Under the pieces are notes generated by a model. That model saw only the letters and a program-made list of their open reading frames with translations. It had not been told where the DNA came from and did no database searches. This document shows positions 41,686-55,355 of a stretch of 64,000 nt of DNA, one piece after another. How positions within the stretch are numbered: the stretch's first letter is position 1; each line of letters opens with the position of its first letter. This stretch comes from Desulfovibrio sp. UIB00 (GTDB lineage Bacteria > Desulfobacterota > Desulfovibrionia > Desulfovibrionales > Desulfovibrionaceae): NCBI RefSeq assembly GCF_022508225.1, contig NZ_JAETXJ010000009.1, positions 62,001 to 126,000 of the forward strand, in the 5' to 3' direction. A program made the translations under genes and the position numbers.

Positions 41686-43101
41686 CTATGAGGCAGGATT
41701 GGCAAAAAGCGGAGCCAGGGCAGCAAGCCTGTGCACTGCTGTGTGCCAGCCCTGCTCGTTGAAGCCTTCATTCTGCAAAAACATGTGCAGGTGCCCGGTG
41801 AACAGGCGGATCATGCCTGGCTGGACGCGCCAGAAATCATCGGGCAGGGGAGTACGCTTTTTCAGATGATCGCTGCACAGGCCGCAAAGGTGGGCAAGAC
41901 GGGCCGCAAGACGCTCAGCAAGCGCGGGATGTTCCGCGTGGAGGCGTGTCAGCCGTTGGCGCAGCATGGTTTGTTGGCCTGGATCATACAGAAAAAGAAA
42001 GGCTGCCTGCCATACGTCTTCAAGCTGGGGACGACAGGAATTGCCGCGTGGCTCAGGGTAAGGTTTCAAGGTGTGCAGCCCAAGAGCATCACGCCCGGTT
42101 CGGTAGAGGGTAAGGCCATTGCCTGGAGCCTTGCTGCTGGGCCTGCCAGTGGCAAGCTCCTGATGGATTTGCAGCGCAAGCTGGGCTACAGCAGCGGGCA
42201 TGAAGGCTTGTTTGCAAAAAAGACGGTTGCGTCTGCACTGCCAGCAGCCTACGCAGCTCATGGCTGCGCGCAGTACCCATTGACCAGGGGCGGATGGGCC
42301 TGTTTCGCGGGCGTGTACCGGCCCCATAGAGAGATTGAGCACTGGTACGCCAAGGTAATCGGCAAGGTGCATGGGGCCAGTGTCAGGCGTTATGCACAGG
42401 TCAAGGGTGCCCATGAGGGCCGCAACTTCGCGCAGTGTAAGCTTGCCGCACAGGTTAGCCTGCGCAAGGCCGGAACGCCGCGCCACTTCATCGCCCAGTT
42501 CCTTCTCGGCCTTGCCGCCCACAAAAACCGGGGCCAGGTCTGCCGCCGCGAGGCGCATGGCAAGCCGTGCCCAGAAGGCCGCATCCGGTCTTTTTGCTGC
42601 CTCGCTGGCCCCAAGCACCAGACCAACACGGCGCGTCCCCGCTGGTTCGGGGCGCGAATGCCCTACAACGGCAAGGTTGGGAGCGGGGGAAAGGTCCAGC
42701 AGGTGCAGATCGGCCCAGTGAAAGGCATTGGCGTGGTTATTCTGCGTCAGGGCCGCGCGGTACAATTGCCAGAAGCCCTGAACGCGTAATCCATCGCTGT
42801 CGGCTACAGGCCCTAGCTTGAGGGGTGACTCAAGCCGCGCCATGAGCTGGGAGGCAATCGGATTGCTGCTCAGATTGATCGCCGCCGCGTATGTTTGGCG
42901 GGCAAGCTCTGCGCAGTGTGAAGGAGGAAAAAACACGGCATCCGGTGCCAGGGGCATGAGCTGCTGAAAAAACGCCGGTTCTGCCACAATCCACAGGGGA
43001 TTGTGGGGCCAAAGCTGGCGCAGGCGGATAAGCAGGGGAAAGGTGAGAATCAGGTCACCCATGCGGTGCAGTTGCAGCACCAGAATCGGATCAGCAGCCA
43101 T
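41686..43101 (-). CDS. Glycosyltransferase family 9 (heptosyltransferase-like)
   Basis: ATG 43101 (MAADPILVLQLHRMGDLILT) gives 471 aa; the longer frame overlaps the gene upstream. GT9 enzymes add heptose or related sugars to LPS. The N-terminal LHRMGDLILTFPLLIRLRQL and the C-terminal nucleotide-sugar site CITPDTGPMHLADYLGVPVL followed by LSMGPVHARETGP are family hallmarks. A C-terminal extension (~360-471) is not typical and has an unknown role. It lies 2 nt after the CgeB-like glycosyltransferase, so it is cotranscribed. Glycan target may be flagellin or LPS; the flagellar neighbours hint at the former. Confidence 0.82.
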   Translation of the reverse strand: MAADPILVLQLHRMGDLILTFPLLIRLRQLWPHNPLWIVAEPAFFQQLMPLAPDAVFFPPSHCAELARQTYAAAINLSSNPIASQLMARLESPLKLGPVADSDGLRVQGFWQLYRAALTQNNHANAFHWADLHLLDLSPAPNLAVVGHSRPEPAGTRRVGLVLGASEAAKRPDAAFWARLAMRLAAADLAPVFVGGKAEKELGDEVARRSGLAQANLCGKLTLREVAALMGTLDLCITPDTGPMHLADYLGVPVLNLSMGPVHARETGPSAPGQWVLRAAMSCVGCWQCRRNRLFCKQAFMPAAVAQLALQIHQELATGRPSSKAPGNGLTLYRTGRDALGLHTLKPYPEPRGNSCRPQLEDVWQAAFLFLYDPGQQTMLRQRLTRLHAEHPALAERLAARLAHLCGLCSDHLKKRTPLPDDFWRVQPGMIRLFTGHLHMFLQNEGFNEQGWHTAVHRLAALAPLFANPAS

Positions 43102-43103
43102 TA

Positions 43104-46012
<2,909 letters not shown>

Positions 46013-46053
46013 GCACCATCCGTCGGGCTGAAGGGCAAAACCCCGTGATATTG

Positions 46054-46407
46054 TTATTCAGCAGTATCGGGAATATAGCCTTTCAGTTCATCTTCGCTCT
46101 CGAATGTGGGGAAAAATCCCTCGATCTCAGCTTTGCGCAGCAATTCGGCCACATGTGGCGCGGGCATCAGCAGTACAAGCCTACGCCCCCGCCCCCGGCC
46201 CTTTGTGCTGGCGCTTACCAGCACTCCCAGCCCGGAAGTATCCACTTTTTCAACGTGGCTCAGATCAAGCACCACCTGACGAATATTAGGCGCCAGCAGA
46301 TGCTCTTCAAGCTGTTTGCTGAACTCGGCCACATCGGGCAGCAGAAGATTGCCAGAAAAACGCAATACCGTGACGTTGGTGTGCGATTCCGCCTTCAGCT
46401 CAAACAT
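46054..46407 (-). CDS. STAS-domain anti-sigma factor antagonist
   Basis: ATG 46407 has GGAGG upstream, giving 117 aa. The STAS fold shows TVLRFSGNLLLPDVAEF, RQVVLDLSHVEKVDTSGLGV and LVLLMPAPHVAELL. The serine in DTSGLGVL is the site normally phosphorylated by an HPK-type anti-sigma kinase. It would release a sigma factor or regulator when unphosphorylated. No kinase partner lies nearby. It sits between dtd and the FapA-like gene in one minus-strand operon. Confidence 0.88.
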   Translation of the reverse strand: MFELKAESHTNVTVLRFSGNLLLPDVAEFSKQLEEHLLAPNIRQVVLDLSHVEKVDTSGLGVLVSASTKGRGRGRRLVLLMPAPHVAELLRKAEIEGFFPTFESEDELKGYIPDTAE

Positions 46408-46440
46408 GGCTGTATTTCCTCCGTAAGGCAACAGGTCGCT

Positions 46441-46923
46441 TCAACGGGAAAACAGGTTGGCAGAGTCCAGAAATATGGTCACAGGGCCCCAGTTGCACAG
46501 GCGCACATCCATGTCCGCTCCGAAGATGCCTGACGATACGCTGACGGCGCAAGTTTCGTCAACCATTTGAACGAAATCCGCAAACATGTCTTTGGCCCAG
46601 GCGGGGTCGCCTGCATCGGTAAAGGAAGGCCTGCGGCCCTTGTGGCAATCGGCGTACAGGGTGAACTGCGGCACCAATAATATCTGACCACCGATTTCAT
46701 CCAATGAAAGGTGGAACTTATGGGCATTCTCTCCTGTGCCGGGAAAGATGCGCAGTCCCACAAGCTTGCGGGCCATGCCCGTAAAAGCCGGAGAGGAGCG
46801 AAATTCTGGCCCGTCCTCCTGCCCAAAGGCAACAAGGGCCATAATGCCAGTGTTGATGGCCGCCACAAGACGGCCATCAACACTTACTGAAGCTTCTTTA
46901 ACTCGTTGCGCAATAATCCGCAT
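46441..46923 (-). CDS. dtd: D-aminoacyl-tRNA deacylase
   Basis: 160 aa. It removes D-amino acids from tRNA. The catalytic motif is LVPQFTLYADCHKGRRPSF and the second is NWGPVTIFLDS, where the usual NxGPVT is NWGPVT, near the C-terminus. The start is conserved (MRIIAQRVKEASVSVDG). It overlaps the acyl-CoA ligase stop (TGATG), so it is coupled to it. Confidence 0.95.
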   Translation of the reverse strand: MRIIAQRVKEASVSVDGRLVAAINTGIMALVAFGQEDGPEFRSSPAFTGMARKLVGLRIFPGTGENAHKFHLSLDEIGGQILLVPQFTLYADCHKGRRPSFTDAGDPAWAKDMFADFVQMVDETCAVSVSSGIFGADMDVRLCNWGPVTIFLDSANLFSR

Positions 46924-48680
46924 CAGGCATGGCCTACTTGGTCATCCTCGCCGTTGGCGGCAGGAGCACTGGCAGCGGCGCGCCGATTCTTTCTGTTGGC
47001 CATCTTTTGCTCTTCTTCTTCGCGCAGAGCACGTCGCAGAACCTTGCCCACAATAGTTTTGGGCAGTTCTTCGCGAAATTCCACAAGGCGCGGCACCTTG
47101 TAGCCAGCCAGTTTCTGGCGGCACCAGGCGATGACGTCAGCCTTGGTCAGTTCTTCGTCAGGGCGGCGCACCACAAAGGCTTTGAGTATCTCGCCGCGCA
47201 TCTCGTCGGTAATGCCGACAGTGACGGCTTCAAGCACCTTGGGGTGTTCCAGCAACACTTCGTCCACTTCGCGGGGGTACACGTTGTAGCCGCCCACAAT
47301 GACCATGTCTTTTTTACGGTCAACTATATAAAAATAACCGTCTTCGTCCATGGTGGCAAGGTCGCCCGTATACAGCCAGCCGTTGCGCAGGGCGCTGGCG
47401 CTTTCGTCAGGCCTGCGCCAGTAGCCATGCATGACCTGCGGCCCCTGCACGATGAGTTCGCCCATTTTGCCAGGGGGCAGGGTGAGGGAGCCGCCTTCCA
47501 TATCCACAATGCGGGCATCAGTGCCGGGTACGGGCATGCCGATAGAATTGGGGCGTTGCCCTTCCTGACCAAGGGGATTGCAATGGGTGATGGGCGAGGC
47601 TTCTGTAAGGCCGTAGCCCTCCAGAATGGCGGCGCCTGTGGTTTCCTGAAATTTGCGGAATATTTCGCGCGGCAGCGGCGCGGAGCCTGAAACGCAGATT
47701 TTGATGCTGCGCAGGTCAAACTCCGCCAGATTCTTCTGTTGCAGCAGCGAAATATAGACCGAGGGGGCACCGGGAAAGACCGTGGGCTTGTACTTGGCAA
47801 TAAGGCGCAGCACATCCTGCGGCACATAGCGCGGCAGGGGCAGGGTGGTGGCCGCCAGGGCGATGGGAATAATCAGGCCTGTGGTGAGGCCGTACACGTG
47901 GAAGAAGGGCAGCAGGGAAATGAAGGTGTGCTTGTCCTCCGCCTTGACGTGGATGATATCCAGCACCTGACGGCAGTTGGTGCCCACGTTGCTGTGCGTC
48001 AGGGTAACGCCCTTGGGCAGACCCGTAGTGCCGCCAGTATACTGCAACATGATGGGGTCGCGCAGTGGGTCGGCAATGGGGGCGGAATAACGCTCCGCGC
48101 CCTTGAAGAAGTGCTTCCACTCATGAATGTTTTTGCCGTCGTAGGGTACGGGTTCCTTGACGCTGCGGCTCTTTTTGAGGCGGTAGAGCCAGTTGAGCGG
48201 GAAGGAAAGGGCATCCGCAGCGCCGGTAACGATGAAGTTTTTCAGGGGCAGGCGGTCGCGCAGGGCAGAAACGCGGGGCCAGAGCAGATCGAGCAGCACC
48301 ATGTGCTCTGCGCCCGAATCCTGCATGTTGGCCATGATTTCCTTTTCCATATACAGGGGGTTGGTCATGACCACCACGCCCCCGGCCTTGATGATGCCCC
48401 AGAAGGCCACCACAGTCTGCGGCATGTTGGGCATCATCAGGGCAACGCGGTGTCCTGTCTTAACGCCGATGCGGCGCAGCGCCCCTGCAAAACGCTCCGC
48501 CTGCTCGCGCAACTGCTTGTAGGTGATGCGCGTATTCTGGAAAATGACGGCCAGTCGATTGGGATATTTGTCTGCGGCCTCATCCAGCAAGGCATAGAGC
48601 GGCTTGTTCCACACCTCGGAAGTGCGCGGAACGAAGGAGTCGTAGTGGGCAAACCAGGGCCTGCTGAGTTCTGTGTTCAT
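46923..48680 (-). CDS. Long-chain acyl-CoA ligase
   Basis: 585 aa of the AMP-forming family, activating fatty acids through an acyl-adenylate. The P-loop-like motif YTGGTTGLPKGVTLTHSN, the A5 motif EGYGLTEASPITH, the A7 motif YTGDLATMDEDGYFYIVDRK followed by KDMVIVGG and the catalytic-lysine motif KTIVGKVLRR are all present. The length is as in FadD. The C-terminal tail is Arg/Ala-rich. It is the first gene of the operon that continues to dtd, STAS and the glycosyltransferases. Confidence 0.92.
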   Translation of the reverse strand: MNTELSRPWFAHYDSFVPRTSEVWNKPLYALLDEAADKYPNRLAVIFQNTRITYKQLREQAERFAGALRRIGVKTGHRVALMMPNMPQTVVAFWGIIKAGGVVVMTNPLYMEKEIMANMQDSGAEHMVLLDLLWPRVSALRDRLPLKNFIVTGAADALSFPLNWLYRLKKSRSVKEPVPYDGKNIHEWKHFFKGAERYSAPIADPLRDPIMLQYTGGTTGLPKGVTLTHSNVGTNCRQVLDIIHVKAEDKHTFISLLPFFHVYGLTTGLIIPIALAATTLPLPRYVPQDVLRLIAKYKPTVFPGAPSVYISLLQQKNLAEFDLRSIKICVSGSAPLPREIFRKFQETTGAAILEGYGLTEASPITHCNPLGQEGQRPNSIGMPVPGTDARIVDMEGGSLTLPPGKMGELIVQGPQVMHGYWRRPDESASALRNGWLYTGDLATMDEDGYFYIVDRKKDMVIVGGYNVYPREVDEVLLEHPKVLEAVTVGITDEMRGEILKAFVVRRPDEELTKADVIAWCRQKLAGYKVPRLVEFREELPKTIVGKVLRRALREEEEQKMANRKNRRAAASAPAANGEDDQVGHA

Positions 48681-48728
48681 GTCCTTCCTTATGGTGTCGA
48701 ATCGTTATGGCAGGGGAGGCGGAGCTAA

Positions 48729-49940
48729 TCAGCGCCCCCGCGCGGTCACAACTGCATATGCCTTGATGCCTTCGGAACGCCCGGTAAAGCCCAGATGTTC
48801 CTCTGTGGTAGCCTTGAGGTTCACGCAGGATGCGGGCAACCCCATGAGCCGAGCGACGTTCTTTCTGATTTCTTCACGGTAGGGCGCGAGTTTGGGAGCC
48901 TGCGCCACAATGGTCATATCCACGTGACAGGGCGTGCAGCCCGCCTCGCGCACCATGTCCAGGACCTGATGCAGCAGAATGGCGGATGAAATGCCGTCAA
49001 AACGGGGATCCTTGTCTGAAAAGTGCTGACCAATGTCGCCAAGGCAGGCGCAGCCGAGCAGAGCGTCGGACAGGGCATGCAGAAGCACATCGCCGTCAGA
49101 GTGGGCCAGGACTTCGGGCGCGTTGGGAATGCTCACGCCGCCAAGGCGCATGGGGCGGCCCTGACCGTAGCGGTGAACATCGTAGCCCATGCCCGTGCGG
49201 ATGGAAGGAAGGAGATTTTCGTCTTGCAGCAGGTCAAGATCTTCAGGGCGGGTAATCTTCACGTTGGCAGCCTCGCCTTGTATGACGCGCACTTCAAGGC
49301 CAAGCGCCTCCAGAAGCGATGCATCGTCGGTTACGGCAAGCCCCGCCTCAACCGCGTGGGCGTGGGCAGAGAGCAGCGCTTCAAGCTGAAAGCCCTGCGG
49401 GGTCTGCACAGCCGCGAGCCCATCGCGCGGCAGGGTGGCCGTCACTCGGCCATTTTCCACCGTCTTGATGGTGTCGGTCACTGATATGGCGGGGATAACG
49501 CCAGCAGCACCCTCAGCAAGCGCCTCGCACACGCGGCGCACAAGCGCCGGGGAAAGAAAGGGACGGGCTGCATCGTGCACCAGCACGCTGGCGGGGCGCA
49601 GGGGCAGGGCAGCCAGGCCAAGGCGTACGGAATCCTGGCGCAAAGGCCCGCCGCAGGCCGTAACCCAAGGCAGCCCGAGATCATCGCGCCTGTGCAGGTC
49701 GGACAAAAGTTCGCTGGCTTCGGCAAGCTGGCTGGGTGGAAAAACAAAGACAATTCCGGCCACACAGGCGCTGCGGCTCATGGCGCGGGCGGCATGCCAG
49801 AAAAGCGGCGCGCCCTGCCAGGACAAAAACTGTTTTGCCGTGCCGCCAGTGGCATCGGCCATGCGCGTACCCTGCCCGGCAGCCAAAATGAGCGCCCAGG
49901 GCTTTGCTGCAACAGATAATGTGCCGGAACTTTCTGACAT
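48729..49940 (-). CDS. ispDF: Bifunctional IspD-IspF, MEP isoprenoid pathway
   Basis: ATG 49940 follows AAGG; 403 aa. IspD (~1-235) makes CDP-methylerythritol (ALILAAGQGTRMADATGGTA, HDAARPFLSP). IspF (~245-403) cyclises the phosphorylated product (GMGYDVHRYGQGRPMRLGGV, ALSDALLGCACLGDIGQHF, CVNLKATTEEHLGFTGR). The fusion is common in several proteobacterial lines. The start lies only ~20 nt from the 3' end of rnpB, so there is no room for a separate promoter. Confidence 0.95.
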   Translation of the reverse strand: MSESSGTLSVAAKPWALILAAGQGTRMADATGGTAKQFLSWQGAPLFWHAARAMSRSACVAGIVFVFPPSQLAEASELLSDLHRRDDLGLPWVTACGGPLRQDSVRLGLAALPLRPASVLVHDAARPFLSPALVRRVCEALAEGAAGVIPAISVTDTIKTVENGRVTATLPRDGLAAVQTPQGFQLEALLSAHAHAVEAGLAVTDDASLLEALGLEVRVIQGEAANVKITRPEDLDLLQDENLLPSIRTGMGYDVHRYGQGRPMRLGGVSIPNAPEVLAHSDGDVLLHALSDALLGCACLGDIGQHFSDKDPRFDGISSAILLHQVLDMVREAGCTPCHVDMTIVAQAPKLAPYREEIRKNVARLMGLPASCVNLKATTEEHLGFTGRSEGIKAYAVVTARGR

Positions 49941-49959
49941 TACATACCTTGTTAACAAG

Positions 49960-50323
49960 TGGGAGTCGGACGATAAGCCGGGTTCTGTCATGCGGTTGCC
50001 CGCACCAGACCGTCATTCCTCTAGGGGCGCAGTTACCTGCGCCCTCAAGCAACCTACCCGGAAGGCAATGGTCGGGCCGACCACCTTCCCTATTTGGTCT
50101 TGCTCCAAACGGGGTATGCCTAGCATGCCGCGTCACCACGGCATCTGGTGGGCTCTTACCCCACCGTTTCACCCTTACCCCGCCGCGAGGCGGGGCGGTT
50201 TGCTTTCTGTGGCGCTGTCCGAGGGTCGCCCCTCCTGGGTGTTACCCAGCGTTCTGCCCTGTGGAGCCCGGACTTTCCTCTCCGGGCCTTGCGGCCCGCA
50301 GCGACGGTCTGTCCGACTCCCAC
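49960..50323 (-). ncRNA. rnpB: RNase P RNA, bacterial type A
   Basis: Minus strand, ~364 nt. The universal core is visible: GAGGAAAGTCCGGGCTCCAC near the 5' end, AGGGTGAAACGGTGGGGTAA, and at the 3' end GACAGAACCCGGCTTATCG. AGTGGGAGTCGGAC pairs the ends into the P1 stem. It is the catalytic RNA for tRNA 5' maturation. It is embedded between protein genes of the same direction. Confidence 0.95.
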
Positions 50324-50336
50324 TTGTTGATCTTGT

Positions 50337-50371
50337 TTCCGGCGCGGTTTGCGGTACAGGCCGCGCCGGAA
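50337..50371 (-). promoter_or_regulatory. GC-rich hairpin just upstream of rnpB
   Basis: TTCCGGCGCGG and CCGCGCCGGAA form an 11-bp stem with a 13-nt loop between the zinc-ribbon gene stop and the 5' end of rnpB. There is no T run, so it may be a processing site or a partial terminator. Confidence 0.55.
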
Positions 50372-50378
50372 GTGATTC

Positions 50379-51155
50379 TTAGTCGGTAAGGGTCACCGGC
50401 TTCTGGGCGCACTGCGGGGCGTCTTCAATAGAGAAGTGCTCGCACCAGAAAATGAGGCGCTGGCAGTTGGGGCAGCTCAGAATCTGCTGACCGCGCTGCA
50501 ATTCAATGAAAGACTGCGGCGGCACGGCAATGTGGCAGCCGGAGCAGATGCCTTCTTTCACGGCAACAATGACGGGGTGCTCAAGACGCCTGCGGATGAA
50601 TTCATAGCGCATGAACACGGGCTGGGGAATATTCTTGCTGGCTGAGGTGCGCTTTTCGTTCAGGCCTTCAAGGGCGGTGTTGCCCTTTTGCAGCTTTTCT
50701 TCAAGGCCGTCGCGCTTTACTTCAAGCTCGGCCTTGATGGCGGTGTAGGTCAGGTCGATTTCGGCCAGCGCATCGTTCTGGTATTGCAGTTCCTCAAGAA
50801 GGGTCATTTTTTCTTCTTCACGGGAACGGTTGACCTTTTCCATGCTGTCCATTTCGCGCATCATGGCGTGGTATTCACGCTGATTGCCCACTGCCATGAG
50901 CTTGTTCTTGCTCTTTTTGATGCGCGCGGAGTCGTCATCAATCTCGAGCGAGAGGCGCTTTTGCTGATCCTGAAGGTGCGAAAGCTTGTCCAGAATGTAG
51001 TTGCGCTGGGTTTCGATGGCGGCAAAGCGCTGCTCAAGGGAATCAAGCTCGCTCGGGGCGCTGCTCAGGTCCTGCTTGACGGCGTGGATGGCGTCATCGA
51101 CCTTCTGCAACTCAACAAGCTGCTTGATCTGGTCAAAATATACGGCATTGCTCAT
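50379..51155 (-). CDS. Coiled-coil zinc-ribbon protein (CT398-like)
   Basis: ATG 51155 follows AGGAGGAC, giving 258 aa. Residues ~5-195 form a long antiparallel coiled coil (LVELQKVDDAIHAVKQDL, LSHLQDQQKRLSLEIDDD). The C-terminus has a zinc ribbon with C-x2-C pairs in ICSGCHIAVPP and LSCPNCQRLIFW. Such proteins are conserved near rnpB and nif3 genes in many bacteria. The function is unknown; a role in nucleic-acid or flagellar assembly has been suggested for relatives. Confidence 0.85.
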   Translation of the reverse strand: MSNAVYFDQIKQLVELQKVDDAIHAVKQDLSSAPSELDSLEQRFAAIETQRNYILDKLSHLQDQQKRLSLEIDDDSARIKKSKNKLMAVGNQREYHAMMREMDSMEKVNRSREEEKMTLLEELQYQNDALAEIDLTYTAIKAELEVKRDGLEEKLQKGNTALEGLNEKRTSASKNIPQPVFMRYEFIRRRLEHPVIVAVKEGICSGCHIAVPPQSFIELQRGQQILSCPNCQRLIFWCEHFSIEDAPQCAQKPVTLTD

Positions 51156-51174
51156 GAGAGTCCTCCTGATAAAA

Positions 51175-51966
51175 TCATGACAGGGCAACAGGGCGGAAGG
51201 GCGAGGCGGAAGGCACAAAAAACACTTCCGTCTCTGGCAGGCGCTGTTGCAGCAACCGGCTCATGCGCAGCATCATTTCTTCCTCAAGGCTGTGGTGACC
51301 CACATCCAGAAGGCAGATTTCAGCGGCAAGCGCCGTGTGGTATTTGACATCACCGGTTATGAAAAGCTGCGCATGGGCAGCTTGCGCCGCGCCGAGCAGC
51401 GATGAACCCGAACCCGTGCAGTAGGCCACGCGGGTAATTGTTTGCGGCTCCGGCCCGCTCACTGTGGCTGTGGCAAGGGGGGCGTTGCGTGCAACGATGC
51501 CTGCAATCTGCGCCACTGTCATGGCCTTGGGCAGATCGCCCGCAAGGCCGAAGCCCAGAGGCAGATCATTGCCCACTGCCGGGGCCACAGGCTCCAGCAC
51601 TGCAAGATTGCGCAGCTCAAGCGCACGGGCCAGCCAGCCCGCCGGGCCGTAAGCGTTGACATCCAGCGAGGTATGGGCCGCATACAGCGGCACATCGGCC
51701 TGGAACAGCAGGCGCAGCACCTCGTGGTAGTCGTCAAGCCTGTTGGGCAGCACGGCCTTGAGCAGCAGCGGGTGATGGCTGAGCACAAATTGCGCGCCCT
51801 TTTCCAGCGCTGCACGCACGGATGCGGGCGTTGGGTCGAGGCAGACGGCAAGCCTGGCAACATCCTGCCTGTGCGACGCCACCTGTTGGCCCGAAACGTC
51901 CCAGCCAGCGGCAGCGGCCAGAGGTGCAATTTCTTCTATCGCCTTAATAATTTCAATAGGTTGCAT
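51175..51966 (-). CDS. Nif3-like dinuclear metal protein
   Basis: ATG 51966 gives 263 aa; a longer frame from 52212 would run through a candidate small RNA and is rejected. Nif3/DUF34 proteins bind two metals and are implicated in GTP cyclohydrolase-like or stress roles. Metal ligands appear in VLSHHPLLLK, YAAHTSLDV and LDVGHHSLEEE. The length is typical. It is 19 nt upstream of the zinc-ribbon gene, in one operon with it and rnpB. Confidence 0.88.
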   Translation of the reverse strand: MQPIEIIKAIEEIAPLAAAAGWDVSGQQVASHRQDVARLAVCLDPTPASVRAALEKGAQFVLSHHPLLLKAVLPNRLDDYHEVLRLLFQADVPLYAAHTSLDVNAYGPAGWLARALELRNLAVLEPVAPAVGNDLPLGFGLAGDLPKAMTVAQIAGIVARNAPLATATVSGPEPQTITRVAYCTGSGSSLLGAAQAAHAQLFITGDVKYHTALAAEICLLDVGHHSLEEEMMLRMSRLLQQRLPETEVFFVPSASPFRPVALS

Positions 51967-51984
51967 AGATATCACCCACCATAA

Positions 51985-52129
51985 AAAAAGGCACTTTCTT
52001 GCTGGTGCAGAGAAAGCGCCTCGTTGAATACGGCGTAAAAAAATGTGCAACGTGTTGTGGCAATGTTGTTTCGCACCTTGTCTGACGCGTGCGCGCAGGA
52101 AAATCCAAAGGGGGTTCAGCTCTTCGGAA
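51985..52129 (-). ncRNA. Candidate small RNA with own promoter and terminator
   Basis: A minus-strand unit of ~145 nt. Upstream is a strong promoter (TTGACA 52164-52159, 17 bp, TAGATT 52141-52136). It ends in a hairpin GGCGCTTTCT...AGAAAGTGCC followed by seven T (51986-52018 region). No credible open frame lies inside. It could alternatively be a leader of the Nif3 operon that ends at this terminator. Family not recognised. Confidence 0.5.
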
Positions 52130-52135
52130 TCAGCG

Positions 52136-52164
52136 AATCTATCGAAGGCCTTGTGCTTTGTCAA
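52136..52164 (-). promoter_or_regulatory. Sigma-70 promoter of the candidate small RNA
   Basis: TTGACA and TAGATT with exactly 17 bp between, on the minus strand. Predicted start ~52129. Confidence 0.6.
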
Positions 52165-52226
52165 TAAACATTGCGCAGGAGCTGCTTGCAGCAAGGCCGC
52201 GCCGTGTCGCAAAATGTATACGGAAA

Positions 52227-52250
52227 GGGGAGGCTTCGTAAAGCCTCCCC
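52227..52250 (-). terminator. Hairpin after purQ
   Basis: GGGGAGGCTT...AAGCCTCCCC, ~80 bp past the purQ stop, followed by a short T stretch on the minus strand. Confidence 0.55.
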
Positions 52251-52332
52251 CAAATAATCATGGCGACAACGTGAGTCGGACTGTGCAGAGCATTATATAG
52301 TGTCAGTCTGCATCAGGCACAGCTGAATCTCT

Positions 52333-53142
52333 CTATTGACCGCGCAGGTAGCGCACGGCATTCACAAAAATGAGCGTACCGGGGGCATCCAGCTCGCCGC
52401 GCGTCCAGCCGGGGTGGTTGGTCACGTGGTGGAAAGCCTCGGGGTGGGGCATAAGGCCCAGCACCCGGCCCGTGGGGTCGGTCAGACCCGCAATGGCAAG
52501 GGTGGAGCCGTTGGGGTTGAGCGGATATTCCTGTGTGGGCTTGCCCGTAGCAGGGTCGGCGTATTGCAGGGCGATGAGGTTTTCTTCCTCCAGGCGGCGC
52601 AGGCAGTCCGCATCGCGGGCAACGAGCTTGCCTTCGCCGTGGCGCACGGGCATGGAGAGCAGGGGCAGGTTTTTGGTAAACACGCAGGGGCTTGCCGCAT
52701 TGGGCAGCAGATGCACCCAGCGGTCTTCAAAGCGGGCGGAATCGTTGTTGCCCAGTGAAACCTGGCGCTCAAAGCGCTGACCGCCAAGGGCAGGCAGCAC
52801 TCCCAGTTTGACCAGCAGCTGGAAACCGTTGCAGATGCCCAAAATCAGCTTGCCCTCATCCAAAAACTCGCGCAAGCTCTGCAACAGGGCCGCGCCCGCG
52901 TCGTCCTTGAGGTAACGCCAGCGCATGGCCGCAGCCTGAGCCGCGCCGAGATCGTCGCCATCCAGAAACCCGCCGGGGAAAATCAAAAAGTGATAGTCGG
53001 CAAGGCGAACCTTGGCCGCCACCAGATCGGAAAAATGCACCACATCGGCCTTGTCGGCACCGGCCAGACGGGCCGTGTGGGCTGTTTCCATGTGCGAATT
53101 TGTACCGTAGCCGGTGATGACCAGTGTGTTGACCGTACCCAT
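52333..53142 (-). CDS. purQ: Phosphoribosylformylglycinamidine synthase, PurQ subunit
   Basis: ATG 53142 has AAGGAGG upstream, giving 269 aa. PurQ is the glutaminase that supplies ammonia to PurL in purine synthesis. The nucleophile is the cysteine in ILGICNGFQLLVKLGVL, the oxyanion strand is FLIFPGGFLDGDDLGA, and the His-Glu of the triad is in GLMPHPEAFHH. It is divergent from pyrG with a ~270-bp shared control region and stands alone. Confidence 0.92.
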   Translation of the reverse strand: MGTVNTLVITGYGTNSHMETAHTARLAGADKADVVHFSDLVAAKVRLADYHFLIFPGGFLDGDDLGAAQAAAMRWRYLKDDAGAALLQSLREFLDEGKLILGICNGFQLLVKLGVLPALGGQRFERQVSLGNNDSARFEDRWVHLLPNAASPCVFTKNLPLLSMPVRHGEGKLVARDADCLRRLEEENLIALQYADPATGKPTQEYPLNPNGSTLAIAGLTDPTGRVLGLMPHPEAFHHVTNHPGWTRGELDAPGTLIFVNAVRYLRGQ

Positions 53143-53368
53143 GCGGGGGAAGCCTCCTTGGCTTTGCAACGCGGATAATTCCGGCCATGCCTTGCGGTGT
53201 GCGCCGGACGTGCTTTTGCCTTGGAAACCTTGGCTGACCCGCGCCGGGCATAACAGATGACCGGCGCGCGGGCCGCTTGTGGTGGGCACGCACGCTGAAA
53301 AGGGAATAACACATTACTTAGCTTGTTTTACTTAGTCAATGCTAGCCAAAAAATTCAATTTGGGTTAA

Positions 53369-55060
<1,692 letters not shown>

Positions 55061-55124
55061 TTAGCGGCGCTAACGCAGCGAGGCTTTTTGATTTTCACCA
55101 AGCTTGGGTATCGCAAAATCGCGC

Positions 55125-55156
55125 AAAAAGGGGAGGGCATTGCCTTCCCCTTTTTT
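55125..55156 (+). terminator. Terminator after pyrG
   Basis: AAAAAGGGGAGG, GCATTGCC, TTCCCC and six T, ~65 bp past the stop. Confidence 0.8.
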
Positions 55157-55355
55157 GGTGCGCAGATTATTTTCAACGGCGCAAATGCTGCGCCAAATCT
55201 GGATTTTTGGCGCTGGCAGCCTTTGCTGCTGGTTGGCGATACCGCGAACCTGATCTTGCAACTGTTAGCTATTGCATAATTTTTGCAGATGTGGCACAGT
55301 ACTTGTAAACAGATAAGTCTATAGTCCTATGGCTAGTTAAGGCAAAAGAGCACAC

